Assembly (NCBI GenBank): GCA_964541525.1
Contig: CAZIQF010000014.1
Span: 1 to 39,756, forward strand
Length of the DNA: 39,756 nt
Direction of reading: 5' to 3'
DNA from: UBA1737 sp964541525
GTDB lineage: Bacteria; Bacillota_I; Bacilli_A; ML615J-28; CAG-313
Below, piece after piece: positions 23,523-31,667 of this stretch. The position numbers and the translations under genes are program-made. The first letter of the stretch is position 1; each line of letters begins with the position of its first letter. A model generated the notes under the pieces. It was not told where the DNA came from. It was given only the letters and a program-made list of their open reading frames with translations, and searched no databases.

Positions 23523-24338
23523 ATGAAACATACTACACTTGATTGCTATGGAGCAAATGAACATCAATTAGATAATATGAAATCCATTAATCAACTATTA
23601 ACGGAAGTAGTTTATAATCTAGGACTAAATCCAATCTGTCCGCCAGCAATTATTCCGTATTATTATGGAAAAATCAAAGAAGATATAGGGATTAGTGCAT
23701 ACATTTTATTAGAAGGGGGACATCTAACAATTCATACTTTTCCAATTCGTGAATGTTATTTTGTTGATTGTTTTACAACTGACGATTTCGATGAGCAAAA
23801 GCTATATGCGTATTTTTTAGAAGAACTACCATTTAATGAAAAGAAATCAAAATTTATTACTGAAAATCGACCTACTGGTAAGTTTGATATCCAAGAATAT
23901 GAACCATCTAAAGATTTTGGACCGCATTTAATGGCAGAAATCAATTGTAATGTTGATATAAAAATGGAATATATGTTTGAATTTTTAGAAAAAACCGCTT
24001 ATGAAATTAATATGGATCCAATTACTAGAGCAACTGTTATGAAAAGCACCATTAATAATCCACGCTTCTTGTCGGGAATTATCGTTATTGCTCAAAGCCA
24101 TATTTCTCTTCATTATGAATATGCAACAAACAAGATTTATGCAGACATTTTTTCATGTATGCCATTTGATTATAGCCAAGTTTCTAAGGTGCTTGAAAGA
24201 CTTGGTGAAGTAGTATCTAATGTTTTAATTCCAAGGGGAACAAAACATATTTATAAAGTAAAGTCATCTATTGAAAAAAATGAATTACTTGCGAATACTA
24301 AATGGCAAAAAATTGTCAACAATAAACATTCATCATAG
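23523..24338 (+). CDS. Two-domain AdoMet decarboxylase (SpeD)-like protein, possibly an arginine decarboxylase
   Basis: This 271-residue protein is two SpeD-fold halves joined head to tail; bacterial SpeD is normally about 120-130 residues and dimeric. The first half (1-110) keeps GGHLTIHTFP (65-74) but has Gly where the pyruvoyl-forming Ser should be. The second half (133-245) keeps QSHISLH (191-197), with Ser192 as the probable self-cleavage residue, and IFSCMP with Cys212. So only the C-terminal half looks able to form the pyruvoyl cofactor. SpeD homologues have repeatedly become pyruvoyl-dependent ornithine or arginine decarboxylases, often next to agmatinase genes. The two-base gap to speB and the absence of a spermidine synthase gene here make arginine decarboxylase the better guess. 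Confidence 0.8.
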   Translation: MKHTTLDCYGANEHQLDNMKSINQLLTEVVYNLGLNPICPPAIIPYYYGKIKEDIGISAYILLEGGHLTIHTFPIRECYFVDCFTTDDFDEQKLYAYFLEELPFNEKKSKFITENRPTGKFDIQEYEPSKDFGPHLMAEINCNVDIKMEYMFEFLEKTAYEINMDPITRATVMKSTINNPRFLSGIIVIAQSHISLHYEYATNKIYADIFSCMPFDYSQVSKVLERLGEVVSNVLIPRGTKHIYKVKSSIEKNELLANTKWQKIVNNKHSS

Positions 24339-24400
24339 GAAAAAATTGATTATTAATAACAAGGTTCAATCATCTAAATTAATTTTTTAAAGTAGTTTAT

Positions 24401-24429
24401 TTGAATTGATTTTTAAAATTTAGTATAAT
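24401..24429 (+). promoter_or_regulatory. pckA promoter
   Basis: TTGAAT (24401-24406), a 17-base spacer and TATAAT (24424-24429), 43 bases before the start. Confidence 0.75.
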
Positions 24430-24471
24430 AAAATTGACTAAAATCGTTAGTTTTCAAAAGGAGGATAAAAA

Positions 24472-26049
24472 ATGGAAACTTATGGCTTAGAAAAGTTAGG
24501 AATTTTAAATCCTAAAGCTGTTTATAGAAATTTACAACCAGCACAATTAGTAGAAAAGGCTTTAGAAAGAGGCGAAGGTGTTTTAAGTAATACTGGTGCT
24601 TTAACTGTTGTTACAGGTAAATATACAGGCCGTTCTCCTAAGGACAAATTTATCGTTGATGGCAAAGGTGTTCATGATGAAATTGCATGGGGCAGTGTTA
24701 ATAAACCTATCTCTCAAGAAAAATTTGATGCATTATATGAAAAAGTAGTTGCATATTTACAAAATCGTGAAATCTTTATTTTTGATGGATTCGCAGGTGC
24801 TGATCCTAAATATACAATGGCATTTAGAGTTATTAATGAACTTGCTTCTCAAAATTTATTTATTCATCAATTATTAATCCGTCCAACTGTTGAACAACTT
24901 GCAAATTACAAAGAAGACTTTGTAATTATCGCTGCTCCTGGATTCAAATGTGATCCTGAACGTGATGGCGTTAATAGTGAAGCTGCTATTATTATTGATT
25001 ATGAAAAACACGTTATTCTAATTTGTGGTAGCCAATATTCAGGTGAAATTAAGAAATCTGTTTTCTCTACAATGAATTATTTCATGACTAAGAAAAATGT
25101 ATTCCCAATGCATTGCTCAGCAAATATTGGTAAAGATGGCGACACTGCTATTTTCTTCGGTTTATCTGGTACAGGTAAAACTACTTTATCAGCTGATCCT
25201 GAACGTTTCTTAATTGGTGATGATGAACATGGTTGGAGTGATGATGGTGTATTCAACTTTGAAGGTGGATGTTATGCAAAATGTATTAACCTTTCTAAAG
25301 AAGGAGAACCTGACATCTATAATGCAATTAAATTTGGTGCTTTAGTTGAAAATGTTGTTATTGATCCTGAAACTCGTGAATATGATTTTTATGATGGTTC
25401 ATTAACAGAAAATACACGTGTTGGATATCCTGTTGATTTTATTAGTAATGCAAAAATCCCATCAGTTGGTGGACAACCAAATACAGTTATTTTCTTAACT
25501 GCTGATGCTTTTGGTGTACTTCCTCCAATTTCAAAATTAAACCCTAAACAAGCAATGTATTACTTTGTATCTGGTTATACTGCAAAGGTAGCTGGTACTG
25601 AACGTGGAATTACTGAACCACAAGCAACATTCTCAACTTGCTTTGGTGAACCATTCTTACCTTTAGATCCAAGTATTTATGCAGCTATGCTTGAAGAAAA
25701 AGTTAATAAAGGTCATGCTAATGTTTACCTAGTGAATACAGGGTGGTATGGTGGCCTTGCTAGTAAAGACAATCGTATGAAATTGCGTTATACACGTGCA
25801 ATGGTAACTGCTGCTTTAAATGGTGAACTTGCAAAAGGTGAATTTAAAGTGGATCCATTCTTTGGTGTAGAAGTTCCAACTAAGTGTACTAATGTTCCTG
25901 ATGAATTCTTATCTCAAGAAGCATTATGGGCTGATAAAGAAGCATATGCAAAAACTGCTAACAAACTTGCAAGTTTATTTGTAGAAAACTTTAAAAAATA
26001 TACAAAAATGCCTGCAGATGTAGTTAATGCTGGTCCAAAAGTAAAATAA
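24472..26049 (+). CDS. pckA: Phosphoenolpyruvate carboxykinase (ATP)
   Basis: This 525-residue ATP-type enzyme interconverts oxaloacetate + ATP and PEP + CO2 + ADP. TGKYTGRSPKDKF is the substrate-binding segment; MHCSANIG supplies a metal His; FFGLSGTGKTTLSAD is the kinase P-loop; LIGDDEHGWSDDGVFNFEGGCYAK is the metal-binding loop, and GYTAKVAGTERG is also present. The length matches the family (about 525-540). AAAGGAGG sits eight bases before the ATG and codon use is biased to a few T- or A-ending codons, both signs of high expression. In anaerobes with incomplete TCA cycles this enzyme often runs towards oxaloacetate, gaining ATP; direction here is inference. Confidence 0.98.
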   Translation: METYGLEKLGILNPKAVYRNLQPAQLVEKALERGEGVLSNTGALTVVTGKYTGRSPKDKFIVDGKGVHDEIAWGSVNKPISQEKFDALYEKVVAYLQNREIFIFDGFAGADPKYTMAFRVINELASQNLFIHQLLIRPTVEQLANYKEDFVIIAAPGFKCDPERDGVNSEAAIIIDYEKHVILICGSQYSGEIKKSVFSTMNYFMTKKNVFPMHCSANIGKDGDTAIFFGLSGTGKTTLSADPERFLIGDDEHGWSDDGVFNFEGGCYAKCINLSKEGEPDIYNAIKFGALVENVVIDPETREYDFYDGSLTENTRVGYPVDFISNAKIPSVGGQPNTVIFLTADAFGVLPPISKLNPKQAMYYFVSGYTAKVAGTERGITEPQATFSTCFGEPFLPLDPSIYAAMLEEKVNKGHANVYLVNTGWYGGLASKDNRMKLRYTRAMVTAALNGELAKGEFKVDPFFGVEVPTKCTNVPDEFLSQEALWADKEAYAKTANKLASLFVENFKKYTKMPADVVNAGPKVK

Positions 26050-26056
26050 TCAAATA

Positions 26057-26101
26057 AAAAAGGTATTAGATACTGTTCAGTTAGTAATCTAATACCTTTT
26101 T
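26057..26101. terminator. Bidirectional terminator between convergent genes
   Basis: AAAAAGGTATTAGAT (26057-26071) and ATCTAATACCTTTTT (26087-26101) form a perfect 15-bp stem. T-rich tails on both strands serve pckA and the - strand gene, whose stop codon begins at the stem edge. Confidence 0.93.
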
Positions 26102-26387
26102 AATTTTCATCAATTGCAGCTTTAGATCCGATTGGCTTATCCGTACCAACTTCTTGCTCATTTGTAGAAAAACTATTACTAATATTTTCAATTTTAATTT
26201 GCTTAGCCGTAATTAGATATAATGTGTAGATAATCTTATTGGCCAGACTTTCATTTAATGAAATGACATAACTAACTTGTTGATCAAAACTTTTGTGAAT
26301 AATCTGTATTTTATCTAACACTAAATCTACTTGATCTAAAAATTCAAAATTAAAAGTAACTCGATATCTTATTTCTTTCTCTTGCAT
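26100..26387 (-). CDS. Small hypothetical protein
   Basis: This 95-residue protein has no family I recognise. It starts with an amphipathic beta-like stretch (EIRYRVTFNFEFLDQ), continues with two probable helices (DLVLDKIQIIHKSF, SLANKIIYTLYLITAK), and ends in a polar, probably disordered tail. There is no signal peptide and no clear membrane span. The frame is open four codons further, to a TTG, but the ATG at 26387 is placed well behind GAGGTTGG and is the better start. A - strand -10 box lies at 26425-26420. It is the only leftward gene in the chromosomal part and converges on pckA. Confidence 0.6.
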   Translation of the reverse strand: MQEKEIRYRVTFNFEFLDQVDLVLDKIQIIHKSFDQQVSYVISLNESLANKIIYTLYLITAKQIKIENISNSFSTNEQEVGTDKPIGSKAAIDEN

Positions 26388-26419
26388 ATCCAACCTCAAT
26401 AACTAAATTTATTTACTAC

Positions 26420-26425
26420 ATTATA
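26420..26425 (-). promoter_or_regulatory. -10 box for the small leftward gene
   Basis: TATAAT on the - strand; the -35 region matches poorly. Confidence 0.45.
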
Positions 26426-26486
26426 TCTAAATATCATTTATAAAAGTAAAATCTTGCATTTTTAAATTTTAAAAGACTTAATATTC

Positions 26487-26515
26487 TTGAAAGAAAACTC
26501 AAAATATGGTATACT
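26487..26515 (+). promoter_or_regulatory. Promoter of a long leader or small RNA
   Basis: TTGAAA (26487-26492), a 17-base spacer and TATACT (26510-26515). The nearest downstream gene starts 270 bases away. Confidence 0.6.
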
Positions 26516-26784
26516 TTAGATAATAATAAAGAATAAAAAGGGATTATTATAGTATTCTATTTAGATTATGGTTCTAAAACTATTTTTACATAACATTTGA
26601 TTAATAAATATGATTAGATAGTGAGAAAGATTTTAATGAAATTTATGTCAAAGATGATTTGAACTATTAGGACTATTGTACAAAACTAAGTTGAATGCTT
26701 ATTTGAACTTGAATGTGATGATTAAAAAACTTGCCTAAATTTTAAATCCATTTAAGTTATAATTTAATGGAAAGGATTTTTAAA

Positions 26785-27840
26785 ATGAAATTTAATTTAT
26801 TAACCAAAGAATTAGTCTTATTTGGTTTTACTGAAAATGATATTAAATTATTAAATCAAATCTTAACAAGCAAATACCTCGAAGATGAAGTTGAATTAAT
26901 TTCAATTCCAGGGCAATTATTTGATTTTGGTTATTTTGTTAGAACTTTGATTGAAAATCAACAATTTAGGGGGAAAATAGTTAAAATTTTACATAATGAA
27001 ATTGATGACTATCCCAACTCATTACTAAATCAAATGACTTTTGATCCAAACAGTATTCATTTTAAATTAAATTTATTGTTATTGATTATAGGAACCATTA
27101 GAGGTGATAAAGTAGATTCACTATATCATCAATTTTTAGTGTTAGATAAGAACAATGTAAAAAAACATAATACCTTAATTGATGCATTCTTTGAAATGGT
27201 ACGAGATAACGAACTAGGACTAAATAGGGTATTCAATTTATTATCAACATCATCAGAATTAGAAAGAAGTGGTTGGGTAATGACGATGACAGACCTACCA
27301 CATAAAGAAAGTATTGCCGAACATATGTATAATATGTATTTATTGGGACTTTTATATTTACCAGAAAAATTAGAAAATGTGGATTATCATAAAGATGATG
27401 TTTTGCAAATGGTATTATTACATGATCTAGCTGAAACAATTACTGGCGATATTCCGCATCCTAATAAAACAAGAGAGCATGAAATTGATGAAGATTTAAA
27501 AGCCAAAGCTATCTTTTGTAAATTAATGTATAATGGTGTAAGCAATGCTGGCAAATTATATGATTTATGGTGTGATTGGAGTAGTAATTTATCGATTAAT
27601 GCGAAAATTGCTCATGATTTAGATGCGATTCAACTTAATTATCAATTTTTAAAATATGCTCATCAAGAAAACTCAGTATTTAGTGATCAAGATATTATTA
27701 ACTGGACAAAAAGACAACCAAAAACAGCAATTGGCAAATCAATTTATAAAAAAGTAATTTTAGAAAATGAAATTTTTAAAGAAAGGATTGGTGTAATAAG
27801 TGAAAAATTCAGTGATTATGGAACTAACTGTAATTCATAA
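26785..27840 (+). CDS. HD-domain YfbR/HDDC2-type nucleotidase with an N-terminal extension
   Basis: This protein is 351 residues long. The C-terminal 200 residues are a YfbR/HDDC2-like HD hydrolase (5'-deoxynucleotidase family): RSGWVMT, then ESIAEHMYNMYLLG (first metal His), LLHDLAETITGDIPHP (the HD pair) and KIAHDLDAIQLNYQF (the last Asp). Relatives are only about 190 residues, so the first 130-150 residues are an extra, soluble domain I do not recognise. The frame is open from 26767, but AAAGGA at 26771-26776 selects the ATG at 26785. The 3' end overlaps the next gene by 41 bases. Confidence 0.85.
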   Translation: MKFNLLTKELVLFGFTENDIKLLNQILTSKYLEDEVELISIPGQLFDFGYFVRTLIENQQFRGKIVKILHNEIDDYPNSLLNQMTFDPNSIHFKLNLLLLIIGTIRGDKVDSLYHQFLVLDKNNVKKHNTLIDAFFEMVRDNELGLNRVFNLLSTSSELERSGWVMTMTDLPHKESIAEHMYNMYLLGLLYLPEKLENVDYHKDDVLQMVLLHDLAETITGDIPHPNKTREHEIDEDLKAKAIFCKLMYNGVSNAGKLYDLWCDWSSNLSINAKIAHDLDAIQLNYQFLKYAHQENSVFSDQDIINWTKRQPKTAIGKSIYKKVILENEIFKERIGVISEKFSDYGTNCNS

Positions 27841-28330
27841 TGAAAAATTAACAAATAAATATTTGAAACAAATGCGGCAAAACTTTTATTTAATGTTAAT
27901 TGTAGCGGGAGTATTAGAAGTGGCAATTCTTGCGATAGCTTTGACATCGACAACTGAAGCTGGTTTTGCCTGGGGAATTTTTGCAATCGTTGCTGCATGT
28001 GCACTTATTTTGAGTTTTGTTAATATTAAGGGATTACAAAATTGTAAATTTACCTTAAAACAATATGAAGGTGCAATCTATCGATATACTTTTTATGAAG
28101 ATAAGTTTATTGTTAACTATCAATTTAAGGAAAAAGAAGAAGTAGATGAAGTAAAATATGAATTAGTTAAAAATTTTAATCGTAGTAATGGTCTATTATC
28201 GTTGGTTTTAATTAATAGTAGTTTATTGTTTATTGATGAAGAATTAATAACTGATCAAAATGCTTATCAAATTATTTTAAATAAAATTATAGTTAATAAA
28301 AAAGATGACAAGAAGAAAAGGAAACAATAA
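27800..28330 (+). CDS. Small membrane protein, YcxB-like
   Basis: This protein of about 176 residues has two adjacent membrane segments (FYLMLIVAGVLEVAILAIAL and WGIFAIVAACALILSFV). A cytosolic, beta-rich C-terminal part follows (YRYTFYEDKFIVNYQFKEKE to SLLFIDEEL), typical of YcxB-like proteins, whose role is unknown. The C-terminus is strongly basic (KKDDKKKRKQ). The start is GTG at 27800, or ATG at 27818 with six fewer residues. It overlaps the HD gene and is coupled to the LMW-PTP gene by a one-base TAATG overlap. Confidence 0.72.
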   Translation: MKNSVIMELTVIHNEKLTNKYLKQMRQNFYLMLIVAGVLEVAILAIALTSTTEAGFAWGIFAIVAACALILSFVNIKGLQNCKFTLKQYEGAIYRYTFYEDKFIVNYQFKEKEEVDEVKYELVKNFNRSNGLLSLVLINSSLLFIDEELITDQNAYQIILNKIIVNKKDDKKKRKQ

Positions 28331-28779
28331 TGATTAAAGTATTATTTGTCTGTCATGGAAATATTTGCCGAAGTCCGATGGCCGAGGCAATCTTAAAATC
28401 GATTGTGAAAAAAGAACAATTAAATAATCACTTTATTGTCGATAGTGCCGCGGTATCTGATGAAGAGATAGGTAATCCCGTTTATGATAAAGTTTTAGAA
28501 GTGCTTAAAGCTCATGGGATTACTAAAGTATTTCATCTTGCAAGAAAAGTAACCATGAAAGATTATGAATATTTTGACTATATTTTGGTTATGGATGATA
28601 GTAATTATCGTAGACTTACTTATTTAATTGGAGCGGATTATTTAAATAAAATTAAAAAATTAGGATCATATCTTGAATCTAATTGTGATATTGAAGATCC
28701 ATGGTATACTGGTAATTTTGAATATGTATATCAAATGCTTGAAACAGCGATTAAAAACTTCTTAAGGGAAATAATCTAA
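28330..28779 (+). CDS. Low-molecular-weight protein tyrosine phosphatase
   Basis: This 149-residue enzyme has the P-loop CHGNICRSPMAE right at the N-terminus (C-x5-R; catalytic Cys9, Arg15). The general-acid Asp is in IEDPWYTG (DPWY motif) near residue 118. VMDDSNYRRL and the flanking helices fit the family. Such enzymes remove phosphate from tyrosine (or arginine) on proteins, including BY-kinases. A BY-kinase (34810) and an unrelated PHP phosphatase (35556) lie further on, so the genome region encodes two phosphatase types. Its ATG overlaps the previous stop by one base. Confidence 0.95.
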   Translation: MIKVLFVCHGNICRSPMAEAILKSIVKKEQLNNHFIVDSAAVSDEEIGNPVYDKVLEVLKAHGITKVFHLARKVTMKDYEYFDYILVMDDSNYRRLTYLIGADYLNKIKKLGSYLESNCDIEDPWYTGNFEYVYQMLETAIKNFLREII

Positions 28780-28780
28780 A

Positions 28781-29899
28781 ATGGAAAAGGAGTATTTAAA
28801 ATTCATAGAACAATATGAATTGATGGGAACTACGGCTATCATTGCTAATAAAGATCACATTATTCATCATTTATTTAGTGGTTATCAAAATAAAGAAGCA
28901 AATATTTTAACTAATCAGAATACAATATATAAAGTAGCTTCCATTTCCAAAGTAATTGTTGCATTAGCGGTAATGAAATTAATTGAAGAAAATAAACTTT
29001 CACTTGATGAAGATATTTCAACTTATTTAGGTTTTAAAGTTCGTAATCCCTATTTCACAGATGCGATTATTACAATTAAAATGTTAATGACACAAACCTC
29101 TAGTTTGAATGACTGTGGTGATGGGATTAAAGGATATTATGGTAGTATTGCAGGTTATAAGCATATCCCATTAGAAGATATCCTCGTTAATCAGGATTCA
29201 ATCTATCATGATCCAAATGTATGGATGAAAGTAAGGCCAGGTACAACATTTAATTATTGTAATTTAGGATGTGGGATTCTCGTTTGTATTGTTGAAAAAG
29301 TCACGCGACAATATTTTGGCGATTACATCAATAGGATATTATTTCAGCCCCTTAATCTTGACGCTGGATTTAAATTGGGCGAATTATCACACCTCAATAA
29401 TTTAGCTGTTCACTATGAATATGATCAAAATTTAAAACAATATCGAGTATATGCTGATATGGAAGGTTTTCTAAATAAGCAAAGTAATATCTTTTCATTA
29501 GGAGATAATTTTTGTGGTTTTGCTGGAGGTTTATACATTAATGGTAAAGATTTAGCCAAAATTATGATGCTTTTGATGAATAAAGGAACATATCAAACGA
29601 TTAAACTATTTGAACCGTCAACGATTGAGTTAATGATGAAAACTCATTGGGTTGGAGAGTATGATAATGTTTATACGAAAAAAGGATTACAATTAATTAT
29701 TTTGGATAATTATTTAGATCAAAAATTATATGGTCACTTTGGCAATGCTTATGGTTTAAGAGCATTTATGTTATTTAATCTAGATATTGGTATTATCTTT
29801 ATTGCCAATGGTGGTGATTATTTGAGTGATGATGACCATTTAACGCCATTATTAGATAATATGATTAAAAAGCTATTAGAAATTGCCAATTTTTGCTAA
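28781..29899 (+). CDS. Serine beta-lactamase/esterase-fold hydrolase
   Basis: This 372-residue protein belongs to the class C beta-lactamase/penicillin-binding-like fold (Pfam Beta-lactamase). The nucleophile motif is SISK at 54-57; Tyr-x-Asn is in FNYCNLG; the third motif is HFG in GHFGNAYG. There is no signal peptide or membrane anchor at the N-terminus, so it is probably cytosolic and acts as an esterase or peptidase rather than a wall enzyme; substrate is unknown. The ATG lies one base after the LMW-PTP stop, with AGGGA upstream, so it belongs to the cluster starting at 26785. Confidence 0.88.
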   Translation: MEKEYLKFIEQYELMGTTAIIANKDHIIHHLFSGYQNKEANILTNQNTIYKVASISKVIVALAVMKLIEENKLSLDEDISTYLGFKVRNPYFTDAIITIKMLMTQTSSLNDCGDGIKGYYGSIAGYKHIPLEDILVNQDSIYHDPNVWMKVRPGTTFNYCNLGCGILVCIVEKVTRQYFGDYINRILFQPLNLDAGFKLGELSHLNNLAVHYEYDQNLKQYRVYADMEGFLNKQSNIFSLGDNFCGFAGGLYINGKDLAKIMMLLMNKGTYQTIKLFEPSTIELMMKTHWVGEYDNVYTKKGLQLIILDNYLDQKLYGHFGNAYGLRAFMLFNLDIGIIFIANGGDYLSDDDHLTPLLDNMIKKLLEIANFC

Positions 29900-29923
29900 T
29901 TAAAATAAAAAGTGGTTTATGAC

Positions 29924-29952
29924 TTGAAAAAATTGTCGTAATTAATTATAAT
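29924..29952 (+). promoter_or_regulatory. Promoter of the GH18 lipoprotein gene
   Basis: TTGAAA (29924-29929), a 17-base spacer and TATAAT (29947-29952). Confidence 0.78.
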
Positions 29953-29990
29953 AAAAAAAGAAGAACAAGAAAAAGAAAGGAGTCCAACAA

Positions 29991-31664
29991 ATGGCAAAAA
30001 GAATTTTTGTGGTTTTTGCGTTTTGTTTAATGATTTCATTAATGACAGGATGCAAAAAAGGCGATGGCTGCTTTAATAAAGGGCCAAGTGAAGATGAAAT
30101 AATTGCAGAATTATTAAAAGATGAACCGGGAGCAACAGAATTTAGAGTTTATTTTAATTATATGGATGGTAGCGATTATCAAATGGTGACAGTTCAACAA
30201 AATAAATTAGTAATGCGACCAACTAAACCAATACGTGATGGTTACCGCTTTGTTGATTGGTATGTTGATAAAGACTTCAGTGCTACTTATCAATTTAGTA
30301 ATGCTGTTACAAAATCAATTATGCTGTATGCAAAATGGGAGGTTTTTGAAACGGTTGATTATTCATATTTATTAGATGAGTATTTACCAGAAGAAGTAAC
30401 TAGTAATTTAGATTTCCCTAATCGAATCGAAGAAGTACAAGGATCACATTTAATTTGGTCAACATCGGATGAATATACAATTAATAGTTTAGGAGTTGTT
30501 AATCCTGGACGTGAGGATATAACTGTAACAGTTACGATGGAAGTAAACATTCAAGGTGAATCTACTTTTTACTCAAGGGATTGTGTAGTAAAAGGGATTA
30601 CTTTTGGTGAATTAAGACCTGGTAATGCTTTATTTGGTTATTGTTCAACTTGGAATTTTAGTGGTTTTGGTGATACTGAACTTGCAAAAAAACAATTAAA
30701 AGCAGATGTAATTAATGTTAGTTTTGCTTATGTTAATAAAGACTTTACTTTAGATATGTCTGATGTATTGCCATCACTTGCAACTGAAACTGGTTATTTA
30801 TCAGCTCGCAAACAAGGTGTTAGAGTAGTGTTATCAATTCAAGGCTATGGTGATAATAGTAAAAACTTTAGTAATGCTGCGTCAAATGATGCAACAAGAA
30901 AGAAATTTGCTAGTGTTGTTTTAGAAGCGGTTGAAAAATATCATTTTGACGGAATTGATATTGACTGGGAATATCCAGGTTGGTTTTCAGCATCTAGTAA
31001 TGCTGAAGCTGAAAAGTTTACGTTATTGATTAAAGAACTATATGAGACATTAAAAGCAAAAGATGAAACATATTTGCTTACAGCAGCCCTTCCTGGTGGA
31101 GCATATGGTTATGTTCGATATAATTTGGCTGATGTATCACAATATTTAGATTTTATTCACTTAATGAGTTATGATTTGGAAGCATCTGCGCAAGCACTTC
31201 ATCATACAGCTTTATATTCAAATGATGGTAAAACAACAACACAAACTGGTTCTGGTGCTGCATCTGTTAATTTGTTTGTTAATCGTGGTGTGCCGAAAGA
31301 AAAAATTGTTTTGGGTGTTGCTTTCTATGGAAAATATACAACTGTATCTAGTTCAGTTAATGGTGGTATAGGTAGTAAAACTACTAGTTCTAGTTACAAA
31401 ACAATTACATATACAAGGATTTCTGAACTTTATTTAAATAGACTTGGTGATGGTGTAACTTATTATTGGGATAGTGTTTGTCATGCTCCATATCTTTTTG
31501 TCGAGGAAGATATGATGTTTATAACCTACGATGATGAAAAATCAATTAAAGATAAGTGCCTATATGTTCGTGATAATGATTTAGGTGGAATTATGATTTG
31601 GGAAATTGGTGAGGATCAAACTGGTACTTTGATGGCTGCGGTTAATTCCGGAATGCGTAGATAA
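29991..31664 (+). CDS. Surface lipoprotein with a GH18 chitinase-like domain
   Basis: This 557-residue protein has a lipoprotein signal peptide with lipobox LMTGC (Cys21). Residues 42-117 are an InlB/Listeria-Bacteroides repeat (RDGYRFVDWYVDKDF, MLYAKWE). An Ig-like 'atrophied' domain lies at about 120-205 (LIWSTSDEYTINSLGVVNPG). The GH18 TIM barrel begins near 210. Its catalytic motif DGIDIDWE spans 320-327, with Glu327 as acid; SYD and WYWDS-like barrel segments and IMIWEIGED at the end fit the family. It should sit on the outer face of the membrane and hydrolyse beta-1,4-linked GlcNAc polymers (chitin, N-glycan cores or peptidoglycan-like material). AAAGGAG precedes the ATG. Confidence 0.93.
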   Translation: MAKRIFVVFAFCLMISLMTGCKKGDGCFNKGPSEDEIIAELLKDEPGATEFRVYFNYMDGSDYQMVTVQQNKLVMRPTKPIRDGYRFVDWYVDKDFSATYQFSNAVTKSIMLYAKWEVFETVDYSYLLDEYLPEEVTSNLDFPNRIEEVQGSHLIWSTSDEYTINSLGVVNPGREDITVTVTMEVNIQGESTFYSRDCVVKGITFGELRPGNALFGYCSTWNFSGFGDTELAKKQLKADVINVSFAYVNKDFTLDMSDVLPSLATETGYLSARKQGVRVVLSIQGYGDNSKNFSNAASNDATRKKFASVVLEAVEKYHFDGIDIDWEYPGWFSASSNAEAEKFTLLIKELYETLKAKDETYLLTAALPGGAYGYVRYNLADVSQYLDFIHLMSYDLEASAQALHHTALYSNDGKTTTQTGSGAASVNLFVNRGVPKEKIVLGVAFYGKYTTVSSSVNGGIGSKTTSSSYKTITYTRISELYLNRLGDGVTYYWDSVCHAPYLFVEEDMMFITYDDEKSIKDKCLYVRDNDLGGIMIWEIGEDQTGTLMAAVNSGMRR

Positions 31665-31667
31665 GTT

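Larger units (their letters stand above)
26388..26784. other. 397-bp intergenic region with divergent promoters and a long leader
   Basis: No gene is visible. It holds the - strand -10 (26425-26420), a good + promoter (26487-26515) and, near its right end, a solitary TATAAT (26758-26763). Between them are about 240 bp of AT-rich DNA with only short reading frames and weak hairpins. Transcripts from the distal promoter would carry a leader of about 260 bases. Confidence 0.5.

Noticed and set aside
26516..26757. A small gene in the 240-bp leader
   Set aside because: Only very short frames without ribosome sites are present on either strand.
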